A stretch of 64,000 nt of DNA, taken from Letharia columbiana (lineage: Eukaryota > Ascomycota > Lecanoromycetes > Lecanorales > Parmeliaceae). The notes under the pieces were generated by a model that worked only from the letters and a program-made list of their open reading frames with translations, was not told the origin of the DNA and made no database searches. Positions within the stretch are counted from its first letter, which is position 1. Every line of letters begins with the position of its first letter. Of the stretch, positions 39,485-51,615 are shown piece by piece. The translations under genes were made by a program, and so were the position numbers. The DNA lies in contig NW_023501049.1 of assembly GCF_014066305.1 (NCBI RefSeq), positions 310,001-374,000 of the forward strand, written 5' to 3'.

Positions 39485-42400
39485 GCCTGTTGTAGTTCCT
39501 CCTCTTACTCCTTAATGTAGTGGGGATGACAGGCCAAGTTGTAGTGGTGTTCTCCGCTTGCTGAGTGATGATTTGATGTGGAACCGTGGAGAGCATATGA
39601 CGTGGGATCTTGGAGAGCTGAGCCGTGTTCTTGGTGCTGGGGGCCTTATTGCCGCTTGGTTTCTCCGCAGTGTTCTCCGCATTCGCCTGCTGTATTGACT
39701 TCTCTTGCACTGGCTGAGTGGATTGGTGTGAGACCGTGGAGAGTAGGCCTGTTGTGTCACTGCTGCTGATGACTGTCTCCGCAATGTTCTCCGCAGTGTT
39801 CTCCGCATTTGCCTGTTGTAGTTCCTCCTCTTACTTCTTAATGCAGTGGGGATGACAGGCTAAGTTGTAGTGGTGTTCTCCGCTTGCTTGCTAAGTGATG
39901 ATTTGATATAAAATCGTGGAGAGCATATAACGTGGGATCTTGGAGAGCTGAGCCGTATTCTTAACGATAATAGGCTTATTGCCGCTTGGTTTCTCCGCAG
40001 TGTTCTCCGCATTCGCCTGCTGTATTGACTTCTCTTGCACTGGCTGAGTGGATTGATGTGAGACCGTGGAGAGTAGGCCTGTTGTGTCACTGCTGCTGAT
40101 GACTGTCTCCGCAATGTTCTCCGCAGTGTTCTCCGCATTTGCCTGTTGTAGTTCCTCCTCTTACTCCTTAATGCAGTGGGGATGACAGGCTAAGTTGTAG
40201 TGGTGTTCTCCGCTTGCTAAGTGATGATTTGATGTGGAACCGTGGAGAGCATATAACGTGGGATCTTGGAGAGCTGAGCCGTGTTCTTGACGATGGTGGC
40301 CTTGTTGCCGCTTGGTTTCTCCGCAGTGTTCTCCGTATTTGCCTGTTGTAGTTCCTCCTCTTGCTCTTCCTCTTGTAGAGTATCAGACTGAGTGGTTAGC
40401 TGAGTGGCTGACTGAGTGGATGACTGAGTGACTGACTGACGATCTAACTAAGTGGATTACTGAGCTAATAGGGTAGGTAGTGTTGACTGAGCGGCTGGTC
40501 GTAGTAGTGTATAGGGGAGGACGATGGCTGTGAATCCGTTCGGGCTCTTTTTGAGGGTCTTTCAACGCGTTTATGAGTAGTAGTAGGTAGCTGTTGGGCT
40601 CGCTTGCGGCCTTGATTGCTAGCAGTAGAGGCGTCAGTAAGGGGTTCAAAAGACGGGCGGAAGGGATACGTGCCTTAGATACTTAGCAACATTTGGGTGA
40701 GGGGTATCGAGGGCGAATGTATTTATAATTGATGGATTGGTGGAATTGTAGAAGAAATATGGTAAACAGGACAGGTGGAAGGATTATTATCCGATCCCGG
40801 ACGCGTTTGGTGTGACTACAATATTTGAATATCAGTTTAATTCACCAATAGTAGGCCAAACTTCATTATTTTTACAGCGTTAGAAAGCGCAAAGCGAGCT
40901 CTACAATTTAAGGAATTATGAAGTAACTATAAGTATCGCAAGCTGAGTACTTCAAAGTGTAAAACTTCTACACACAAATTTTTGATGAGGGAGCTCGGGA
41001 GGGCTAGCGGGCTGACTCAGCCGGTCTAACTAAAGAGCGTAGTGACCCTAAATTTATGATTGGCTGCACATACAAATTCAAGGTTTTTTAAATCAGCCCT
41101 ATCTTATTCTTTTATATATACTAATTATTAAAATCTTTATTTCTATAACTATCGTTATACTTCTAATCCTTCTATCTCTTAGCGTCGTTTATAGAAAAAT
41201 ATCGAATACTAGCGTATAGAGACTAAATTAGCTTATCTAAGATAATATCGAATTTAACTATAATAATTACTACTAGATATATCTTATTTTTACTTTAATT
41301 ATAATAATATAAGTATACTATATAATCTATAAGAAGTATTAATTCTATATTAAAATTCGTTAAGAATATCTTTTCTTATACTTAAGCTTAAGTACTATCT
41401 TTATCTTAAATATTTTATATTATCTTTACTTTATAGATAATCTTTCTATTATATATAAGAAAATAGTTAAAAATATATATTATATCTAGATTAATCGAGA
41501 TTATAAGATATTAGATAAAAAAATTAAGTAGTATAATAAGCTTATAACTCGATTAGAAGTCGCGGAGATATATCTTATATTTAGAGTTATTAAAGTTTAC
41601 TTCTAGAGTAATAACTTAGATAATACGTATAATAAACGCGAGTTAATACGCCTTTCTTACTCATAGTTTATATAAATATTATCGATTATTTTACTCGAGA
41701 AGAAAGTCGATTTAATATTCTATTATTAACGAGAGATTTCTAAACTAAACGTCGAGATTATAGAAAACTAATAATCTATAAATTAAAATAAGTATCTTTA
41801 TATAGCCTTTATATAATTTAAATGCTTAATCGATATATATATCGTATATTAATCCGTTATACACTTTTTACTCTTTTCGCCTTTCTTCTCGTTATATTAA
41901 TAAATCTATTAGTGCTATAATCTAAAATAACGTTAATTTAAAATAATAAGAATACTATATTTATAGTATCCTCGTAATAAAGTTAATAATAGTTATTATT
42001 ATAGAATAGGCGATTTCTATTATATTTATTAAATTCTTATCTTAGCTAAATACCTTTATAACTTCGTTTCTCTTATTAATATACTATACACCTTAGCTCT
42101 TAGATTTTCTTTAAGATATCTTATCTTAATTTATTTTTATTATTTTTATTATACTATTATCTATTATTATTTAACTACTAGTTTAATAGTAGAGATTTAT
42201 CTTATAAATCGAAGTCGAGCTTACGATCTAGAGGTACTACTTTTATTTTCTTTTTATCTAGATTTTTCTAACGATAGCTCTATCTTTTAGCGCTATTACG
42301 ATTCTTAATTAAATTTCTTATAGCTTTAATTTTTTATTTATATTTTTAACGATTAATCTCTCTAAAACTAGTAACTACTTTTTATCTTATCTAATATTAT

Positions 42401-43382
42401 ATATATTTTCTATTAGCATAAACGAGTTAGTTTAAATATTAAGACTCTTATAATATTTCGTTATCTCGCTATTAATAGACTATATCTCTAGAGAGTAGTT
42501 ATAATAGCGAATAGATATCTTTAAGATCGCTTAGACTACGATATATTTAGTCTATATTAATCTAATTTACATTAATATATAATTTAAAAGATATACTTTT
42601 TAAGCTCGACTAATAAATGAGATAAAAATTATCTACTCTATAATCGTATCGCTAATTCTTATATCTATTTTTATTACTTTCGATATATTCTAATAGACTA
42701 CTATTTAAGAAAATATTCGATAACTATATTATTAATATAGGCGAAGTATTAATAGAAAAAAGAGTTAAGAAAGTTAGTATTATAGTAATATTAATAGATA
42801 AAAAAGATAAAAAAGCGAATAACTATATACTTAATATTATCGCAGTACTATTCGAAGAAATAAATCGTTATATAGTTAAAGGTGAGAATTCGCTAAAGAC
42901 TAACGAAGTCGATTAAGAGAAGTTTATTAAGCTTATTAACTTTAAAATAATAAAAGATACTATCGATAATTAGTTAATTTGAAATTAAATATAAAACGTT
43001 AACTTATAGAGAGATAGAGTATTATTATAAATATAGATTATATTTATTAAAATTATAATTATAATTATAATCTTAAATACTATAAACGTAGTAATACTTA
43101 TTAAGATCTCGCTATTAATAAAAGTCTTAATAATATTAACGCCTTCGATTATTAATATATTATCTTTTATTTAAGCGATCTAAATAGAATAGATACTTTA
43201 TAGAATTTACTTCGAGAATAATATTATTCTAGAAGCCTTATAATTACTTAATATTATATTTAAAGTCTTTTCTATAATACGAGTCGTTAATTTTAGATTA
43301 GAAACATCTAAGCTTAATAATATTATATTTACTATATTTTCTAATAAAAGATAGATTAATAATACGCTAAGATTACTTCGAA

Positions 43383-43510
43383 AATTATTAATCGATCTTA
43401 ATAATCTAAGAGAAGTTTTTAAAGATATTAAAGGATATATAAATTATTAACTTTAATATAAAGATCTTAAACCATTTAGAGCCTATCTAGACGATATTAT
43501 TATTTAAAAT
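43383..43510 (+). pseudogene. Possible Ty3/gypsy-type reverse transcriptase core (relic)
   Basis: In frame 2 of the + strand, GGATATATAAAT reads GYIN and, after 12 codons, 43481-43501 reads AYLDDII. Spacing and sequence match the F.GYIN...AYLDDILI part of the gypsy reverse transcriptase palm, where DD are catalytic metal-binding residues. Stops between and after are TAA, as RIP would produce. The expected GL.NAP..FQ upstream is not convincing in this frame, and no RNase H or integrase signature was identified downstream. A chance match in AT-rich DNA is possible. Confidence 0.35.
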
Positions 43511-44640
43511 TAAGATTATTATAGAAACTAACTCCGGCGCGAAGATAAAGTACTCGATATCGAGAATAGATAAAATAGCGATATATAGAGCGCGGGGTAA
43601 TTTTAGAGTAGAAGTTTCGAAATAAAATGAAGTCGTTAACGCGTATATTAAAAGACTACGATTAAAGAGTTATTAGTTAAAATATAATATCTACGCAGTT
43701 AAGCGATATATAAAAAAAAAAGCTAAGCGAGTGCGAGCTCGTTATTAAATTTATCTATAATTATTAATATAAAAATAGAGATATACGAAAAAATCTCTCT
43801 ACGTATATTTAAAAAGTGCTAATTTATAAACATTTATTAATAATATAGTAAGAAGATTTCTTCGAAGTTTAAAAATAAACTCGTTTTATTTTTAAGTTTA
43901 TAAATCTATTTCTTATAGCTTAAGATTAACGAAGAAGAAATCGCTAGCTTTCTAAAAGAAAAATTAAGATATAACTTTTCTCTTCTATCTAGACGCCCGA
44001 CTAATATTACTAATATATATATTATAATTTTTATTCGCGTTCGAATTTAAAGATCTACTAAGTATTATTCTCGCGGGATATACTCTTAGCTACGATATTA
44101 TTTTATTAATATAGAGAAAGATTATAGCGATAGTAATAATAATCGATAATAACTTCTTTTATATAAAGGCTTAAATAAAAATATCGAGCGTAAAATTGTG
44201 AATTTAGAGTATACGCCGATTACGAGATTAATAATTAAAGCGATTTATATAGAGATAGAGCTTAATTTTACTTTTTTATATAAGAATAATAATCTATAAA
44301 TTATATAAGTAATTAAGAGAATAGAGGATTCGAATTATATAGGGCTAGGTTGTATCTAAAGTTATTTACTTAAAGTATATCTCTTAAAGTTCTTTATATT
44401 TTATATAATTATTTATAAGATTAAGATAGCGATAAATAATTAATCGCTATATTAGATATTAAGTAAACTCTAGTCTAGTCTAGCTCTCGAATAAAACTTA
44501 AAATTAAAGATCTAAAAATGGAAGTCTTAATAAATTATAAAAAATGGAGTTAGTATTATTCGTTAATTATATTTAATATACTCTATCGCTCTCTATCCTT
44601 ATCGCTATAATAAATCGAAAGATATCTATTATATCTTATT

Positions 44641-45190
44641 AAGTAATGATTTATCTCGTCTAAGAAATCTAAGATAAAGTTATATAAGATCTACCTTCGT
44701 TCTCAGCAAGAGTTACCGCCTAGATCTTTAGATTTAAATTTAAAAATCGAATACTAGATAATTATAGTAGAGTTTAAGATATTATATTTTAAGATTAAAT
44801 CTAGACGCTTAAAGCTAGAGAGGCTAAACTTAATTTAACGTTAATTAGCTTAAATTTAATAATCTATTATAAGTATTAATAAGTATTAAATATCTTATAT
44901 TTATATCTCTAATCTAGCCCGAATTCGTATTAGATATATCGAGCGTTTTTATACTTCTTAAAGAACTTCGAATTATTTCTTAAGTGCTTAAAGTCGTATT
45001 ATTTCGATTAATCTATATAAAAGATTAATTTCGATTATAATATTACTTTTAATATCTCGAATATTCATAATAGTAATAGTCGACTTATCGTCGCATCTAT
45101 AAGACTCTTATTATATTACTTCTTACGGCTTTTAATTCGACTATTTATTATAAGAGAATAATATAAACGATCTTCGATAGATCGATTTAC
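44641..45190 (+). repeat. Diverged direct repeat, copy 1
   Basis: Colinear with 51086-51615. Shared stretches include TAAGAAATCTAAGAT, TTTTAAGATTTAA-like and AATTATTTCTTAA followed by a TAATATTACTTTTAATAT block. Differences include transversions and small indels, so this family is older than the R or P copies. It is probably two members of one transposon family. Confidence 0.6.
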
Positions 45191-45689
45191 ACTTCGATCA
45201 TAACGATATTATAAATAAAAGCGGGTATTTAGCTATGAAACTCTCTAATATATAAGAAATATATAGAATAAAGCTACGCTATCTAGATAATAGTATAAAG
45301 CGTATTAAGTTATTAGATTTAAAAGAGAAAAAAGATAAATAGCGAACTTTAAGACGTATTATTAATGGGATCTAATTCTTAATTTTATCGATTTTAATAA
45401 AGGTTCTAAGTCTAAGTCGAAAAGCTTAATAAGAAATCTTTTAATTCGCTAGAATAAGATAGTATCTTTTCTAAATCGAGTAATTAAATATTTTAAGAAA
45501 TTAAAAAGATTAAAAACTCGCCTTATAAGTTATCTTATTTAATACTTTAGAAAAAAAGAAAGTTAATTAATAAATATAATAGCGGATCTAGAGAATAAAA
45601 TAAATTTAAATAAAATATACTAAATAATAATAAAAGCGTTAATCTTTAAATTTAGACTATTATTATTTTATTAAGATATTATAAATTAG

Positions 45690-46160
45690 AGTATAGTTAT
45701 CTATAAATTAAGTGAATTTCCGTACGATTTCCGGGGTTCGCCTAGCGTTTGTCGATTTGTCTATTAGTGACTTTTCTTATCTACTCTTTTTTAGTTCTAT
45801 TGTTTGTAACTTTAAAAATTTTGTAATTTTAAAATTTTACGTATGCTCTATATACTCTAGTACTATTCTTATATATATGATATTAATATATTTATTATTA
45901 ATTCTTTATTTACGTTATTAAAGATTATCTCGCACTATTTTTTATTATTTATTTCGTAGTATTTGTTACGTTATCTTTCGTTATGAACCTTTCTTATAAC
46001 GTCATTATTAAACTTTTTTTATATATATTACTATTAATTAGTGAATTAATAAAGTTAGTTTACTAAATCGCGGAATTTTAATTTATTGATTTACTATCTA
46101 CGAATTTTATATTTCCGTCACGCTTGTAATTTCAATTTTTGTTTAGTTTGGATGATAGTA
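45690..46160. mobile_element. Diverged MITE relative
   Basis: Follows the 25184-25820 MITE in order. It shares TACGATTTCCG followed by GGGTTCG (45722-45740), AACTTTAAAAATTTTGTAA, the ACGTATGCTCTATATACTCTAGTACTA-like segment, a GTGAATTAATAAAG block and AATTTCAATTTTTGTTTAG near the right end. It is shorter (~470 bp), the ends are less well kept and it retains TpG and GT dinucleotides, so its mutation pattern differs from the surroundings. The 69-codon + strand frame at 45712-45921 lies inside it and is non-genic. Confidence 0.6.
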
Positions 46161-47450
46161 ATTATAAGAAAGTATTAAAGATAGATTTATTAGAGCTAGA
46201 AAAGAGAGACTATAAATAAATTATAATTTTTATATTAAGGTTAATTATCTTTTAGTAAATTTTAGAAATAGTAAATTTATATAGCTTAAATCTTATTATA
46301 TATACTTTCTCTATATAGCGATCTTTTCTTCTTATTACTTTTTATCGATATAGTAGTTTTATATTAATTATAATAAGTTTTCTTATAAGATATAAGCACT
46401 ATATAAGAATTATTAAGAATTATTAAAATTAAAGAACTTTAAAAAAAGTTATAAATTACGATATAAATATTAAAATAAAAGCTTAAGATTAATAAGAGTA
46501 AAGAATAATAAATAATTAAAGATTTAAAATTAAAAATCTTACTTAAAAATTCTAGAATTAGATTTATTCTAATTTATTAGAGAACCTTTTATAGATAATA
46601 TTTCTTATTATTCTCGTATTAATAATATTAATTAATAATATTCTATTATCGTAAAGATAAATATAGTACTATTCTATATTAATTCGTTTATCTCTTTATC
46701 TTAAAATAATTTTAAACGCGTTAAATGCATTTATTTCTTTTATAGTTTATAATCTATAGCGATTATATTCCCTTCTCTATTACTTTTACTATACGCTCTT
46801 TTACTAAACTTAACTTTTTATCTATTATTATTATTTCTTATTTTTTAAGAAAGTAACTAGCTCTCGCGTTATACTAATAAGCGTAATATCTAGATTTTAA
46901 ATAATATAAGATCTCTAAATACTTATAACTTTCTTAGATAAAATAATTAATTTCTTTATATACTCTTTAATATAATATAGTAAGATTAATATAAATAAAC
47001 TTATTAAGATTAAAATTGCTATTAATATCGATATAGCGTTTATACTATTAGATATAAGTCTATATCTTTAAATTCTTAATTTATTAATCTTCGAAAGTAG
47101 TAAGAAGCTATTCGATTTAGAAGAATTAAGAAATCTTTAAAATTAAAATAATTACTATAATTAATAACGATTTATTTAATTTCTCGAAAATAAAAAACTT
47201 TTTAATAATTAAGTTTTTTAATAACACTAATTATTAGGTTAATAAGAGTTCTATATCGAATATTAATAACTATAATATTTATATATAAAGACTACTCGCG
47301 ATAATAAATAGAAAACCTTTTAAGCGTCTAAGTAATATTTTAGTTAACTTAAATAAATAGTAAGATATATAGCGAAATCTTAATATAAATATTAAATATA
47401 CTAAGTATTTATTAGATAATAATTTAAAATTATAAGTTATTACTTTTTAA

Positions 47451-47876
47451 TTAAAGAAGAATTATAAAGATAAAAGTAAGATAAAAAGAAAGATATATTC
47501 GCTTATTTTAAATAATAAAGATAAAAAGAGTTCTAGTATCTTTTACGATGAGCTTATTCTCTATAATAAATATAAAAATATATTATTTAATATAATTAAT
47601 CTTAGCGATAATAATATCTTAATAAAAAATTTAGCGAAGAATATATTAATAGATATTAAAATAAAATCTACGATAGCGAGAGTAGAAAGTAATTTAAAGA
47701 CTGTTATAACTATTAATAAAGAGGCTTTAAATACTTTTAATATTATTAATACTATTATTAGAGCTTCTTTTATTATTTTAAATTTTATAAATTATAATAA
47801 AATTAAAGAAGTAATTAACGCTATAAGTCTTATTATTAATATTATTATAAATATTCTAATTACTAATTTATTAAAT
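47451..47876 (+). pseudogene. 142-codon stop-free frame without ATG, unknown protein
   Basis: Frame 0 on the + strand is open from just after a TAA at 47448-47450 to a TAA at 47877-47879. In DNA this AT-rich, where stops take up about a tenth of codons, an open run this long is very unlikely by chance. It starts with a Lys-rich segment (KSKIKRKI), has acidic/Ser positions in the middle (KKSSSIFYDEL), then a long Ile/Asn-rich part. The upstream frame remains stop-poor to about 47403. There is no Met codon inside, as expected once RIP turns ATG into ATA. It is probably part of a transposon protein; gag-like is a guess only. Confidence 0.5.
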
Positions 47877-50800
47877 TAAATTATTAAAGAAGTAATTATT
47901 ACTCTTTTTAAAAGTAGATTATTATTAATAACGCTTTAGAATCTCGATTAATTTCTATAATCTAGTTTTTTCTAATTTATTCTTAAACGTAAATCAACTA
48001 GTCGCTATAACGAATATTTAAGAGATTATTTAATAAAAGATATTTAGCGATATCTCTTATATCGATAATAATATATATTATTTTTATCTATTATCTACAA
48101 TCTTAAAACGCGTATTTTTTTACTTTCTCGAAATTTATATAGTCGATATTAATAATAGAGTAATATTAAAAGAAAATAGCTAATATTTTAAGTAATCTTA
48201 ATTATATAATAATATATAATTTAGATACGCTATTCTTAATTCTAGATCTAAATAGTTTTAATTCTATCACTTTTCTAATTTAATATAATTAGAAATATTT
48301 AATAAGTATTCTAGTATATTATTCTACTTATAGAAACTCTATATTAAATTTTTTTTAAAAGCTAAATTAATAACTTTATAAAAATTATATAAAGTAGAAT
48401 ATCGTAGTTATATAATTTATTATAAACTCGATTATCGAAAATAGCGAAAGTAATAAGATCGCGATAATTAATTATAATAATAAGAAATATATTAAGACTA
48501 ATAAAGTTAAATTTATAAATAATAATTTATAATTATTATATAATTATCTTATATTTATAATTAATAGATACGCTTATTATATTTAAGAATTATATTATCT
48601 AAATAAAGCGTTAACTCGCTACTATCGCGCTCTTTAGTTATTATCTTCTACTTCTAGATTCTAAATATTAATACTAATTTCTTTTCTCTTTTATTAGAGA
48701 CTTAATTACTCTACTAAATCTTAATATTAGAATATTTAATATTTATAATAAAATTATTCTTAATTTAAATAAAAACTATAAGCTTATCGTCTATTTCGAT
48801 ACTTAATATTATAAAATATATAATTTCTTAATTATTAATCTCTTATTCGCTATTAGTCTATAAATTTTTCACTTTCTTTAATATAGCGTATATATTATAA
48901 ATATATAATTAATTATATCTCTATTCGCTATAGTCTAATTTTTCCTTCTTCGATATAGCGAAGTTTTTCTTCTTATTAATATCGATATATTTAATAATAT
49001 TATTAATACTATATCTATTAAAAATTAAGACGATATCTATATATCTATTCTCTTCGCTAGCTTATTTATCGCTCTCTCTAATTATAACTATATCTATCTC
49101 TTCTATAGCGATATATTTCTCTATCTATTACTAGAAATATATTAAAAATAAAGTAAATTAGACTTTAAAATTAAAAATATAAATATTTTAACTCTTTTTA
49201 TTAATAGTTATAAACTTTAAATCTATTAAGAAGATATATTTATCGCTTATAACTCTTATCTATAAGATTATATAATCGATAAATATATTATTAATTAATT
49301 TCTCTCTTCTAAATTCAATATCTTTTATAGTTTTATAATTAATATATAAGTTATTAATTAAAATCGCGACGAGTAAACTAAATTTACTATTTTAAGCTTC
49401 TCGATTAAGTTCGATTTTATTTATTATCTTTACTTTACTATATCTTTTAAAGATAATATATAATATAATAATATTAAAGAAGATTTATTATTTACGTAAT
49501 AGTAGAATTAAATCTAAAGCGTAAAGTATTTTAATAATAAAAATATATAAATCTATATATAGACTTATAGGGATAAGAGGAGCGCGATTATTAAGAGCGA
49601 GATAAATGATTTAACTAGTATATTATATCAAGATATATAGAGTTTTTCGAAATATATTAAGTCGATATAGATATTAAAGAAAAGCTAAAAAAAAGAGAAG
49701 TAAAGTATTTATTACTCGTATTATAAAAAAGCTATTAATCTCTTATTTAATAGCTTAGAATATATAAAAGCTTCGATTATAATATTTATATCTATTTTAT
49801 CTTCTTCTCTATAGTACTTAATTATCTTATTAACTATCTATTCGTTAGCTCTAATATATATTACTTTTATTTAATCTATATCTTAACTCTCTTTATTCTC
49901 TTTAGTCTATACGCTATTAAATCGTTAATCTATTTATCTTCTAACGATAATTTTCTATCGCTAAAATTAAAATAAAATATAATCTAAATCTTTAAATTTT
50001 TTTAGCGTATATAATTTAATTAGAATATATTAGAAATTCCTTTATCGCTCGCGCTTAATATTTTCTAATATCTATTCTCTTTTAAATTAAGAATTATTAA
50101 ATTTAAAGATTAAGCTATTCTAGTCTAGCGCGTAATAGATATATAAGAATTAAATATATTAAATTAATTAAATAGTATAAGAGATAGATAATAGACTTTA
50201 AATGAAATAAGATAAGTGAATTATATATTAATTATATTACGTCGCGATAAAAGATTAACGCTATTTCTTTATATATAATTCTATATATTAATAGAATAGC
50301 TCTTATATTATAATTAGATAACTCATAAACGCGTTTAAAAGAATATTAATATCGATCTTAAATTATTTATTTATTTTCTTTATAGATAATAGATAACTCG
50401 TTTAAATCGTTTAAATTCGAGATAGATAAGAAGAAATAGCTAGAATAAGAGTTAATATCGAGTATTTTTAGAGCGTAACGACGTAATAAAAGGTTTTTAT
50501 ATATAAAGAATTATATAATATAAATAAGATTATATTAAAAAAGAAAGTAATAATAGATTTAAAAACGAATTTTATATATAAGAGTAATAAGAAAGAAATA
50601 TAGGAGGCTATTAAGAGGGTATATAAGATTCTAATATTTCGATAATATAAAGAAGAATTATATAATAGATTCTAGATTAAATTTTTTATAAAACTTCTTT
50701 ATCTTATAAGACGCTAGAATATATTATAAATACTTATAAGTTCTAATAAAATATAATAATCTTAAGTCTATATAAAGATTATTTAAAATAATATTATTTA

Positions 50801-51085
50801 AATCTAGAGATAATATAATATTTTATAAGAAAATAAAAGATTTAATAGAAGTAGTTATAGATTTTATTAAGAATATCTTAATAATTATAAAAAGAAAATA
50901 GCTAGCGCGTATATATATTTTAAATTAATTCGTCTTTATTTATTAATAACTTTATAAATATAAATAATTAAAGATTTAAAATTAAAAAACTTTCTAGAAT
51001 TAAATTCGTTTTAATTTATTAGAGAATCTTTTAAAAATAGTATTTTTTATTTATTCTCGTATTAATAATATCGTTTATATCTTAA

Positions 51086-51615
51086 TTAAAATAATTTATC
51101 TTATTTAAGAAATCTAAGATTAAATTATATATAATTTATCTTTATTTTCTATAAAGAGCGCTATTTAAATATTTAAGTTTAAGTTTAATAATAAATTATA
51201 AATTAAGTATATTTAAGTTTAAAGCGCTATTTTTTAAGATTTAATTTAAATAATAAAAGTTAGAGAGAGGGAATTAATATTAATATTAATTAATTCGAAT
51301 TTAAAAGTTTATTATAATTATTAATAAACTTTAAGTATAATATATATAGCTTTTTATATTTAAGTATATACTCGAATAACTAATATATTTAAAGTCGATT
51401 TAGAGAATTTTAAATTATTTCTTAAATACTTAATATTATATTTCTTTAATTTATCTATCTATAAAATTAAAATTAAATATAATATTACTTTTAATATATT
51501 AAAAGTTCGCGATTATAACTCGATAGTAATTAAGTCTATAAAACTCTTAATCTATTATTTTAAAGATTTTTAATTAAAGTATTTAATATAAAATAATATT
51601 ATATATAGTCTTTTA
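51086..51615 (+). repeat. Diverged direct repeat, copy 2
   Basis: Partner of 44641-45190 in the same orientation. It is preceded by 50960-51075, which itself resembles 46505-46640, suggesting that several parts of one element family are scattered between 44 and 52 kb. Confidence 0.6.

Larger units (their letters stand above)
38945..40692 (-). pseudogene. Repeat-rich, frame-disrupted reading frame of family R, function unknown
   Basis: Read on the minus strand, an ATG at 40692-40690 leads into a frame with basic, NLS-like stretches (GRKRAQQ, then PSKRARTDS) around 40610-40550, then Q/S-rich 12 bp-encoded repeats. The ~330 bp units give the recurring peptide elements AENTAEKPSGNKA, KNTAQLSKIPRHMLS and VPHQIITQQAENTTT, and the candidate end reads YLDELKPSDVYSYF before a stop at 38947-38945. 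The head and tail are in different frames and repeat unit 2 is one base out of register with units 1, 3 and 4. TAG/TAA at likely Gln codons also break it. No known domain is recognised, and the choice of frame within the repeats is uncertain. ATG-started frames on both strands here are fragments or shadows of this. Confidence 0.35.
38604..41126 (-). mobile_element. Family R repeat, copy C (lightly mutated)
   Basis: The GC-richer reference copy of the repeat also found at 4217-6943 and 27205-29903. It opens with ACAAGTAAAGG and the near-palindrome CCATGAATTAAATTCATGG, then has two copies of GGAGTTGGATTTTTC and a telomere-like AGCCCTAGCCCTAAG. It ends near TTTTATATATACTAAT. The middle is built from four repeats of about 330 bp starting near 39091, 39515, 39841 and 40171 (spacings 424, 326 and 330), plus 12 bp arrays. 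No convincing terminal repeat, LTR or target duplication was found, so the class is unknown. Light RIP is visible, for example GATAATAGGCTTA near 39966 against GATGGTGGCCTTG in a sister unit. Confidence 0.85.
41127..45689. other. RIP-degraded DNA, probable retrotransposon relic
   Basis: About 4.6 kb of mutated sequence between copy C and a MITE relative. A possible reverse transcriptase core is at 43383-43510 on the + strand, and one member of a diverged repeat pair lies at 44641-45190. No LTRs were found at its edges, so its limits are unknown. Confidence 0.45.

Noticed and set aside
39232..40649. Several ATG-started frames of 60-135 codons on both strands
   Set aside because: They are overlapping products of the 12 bp and ~330 bp repeats in copy C (SHSV, RRTL and similar low-complexity peptides) and change frame at each indel. 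At best they are fragments of one degraded minus-strand frame.
45712..45921. 69-codon + strand frame
   Set aside because: Lies inside a MITE relative and consists of Phe/Leu/Ile/Tyr-rich translation of T-rich DNA.
46980..47110. Retroviral-type aspartic protease motif near 47025
   Set aside because: The frame gives only a vague D-x-A-F pattern without the required DTG/DSG triplet.
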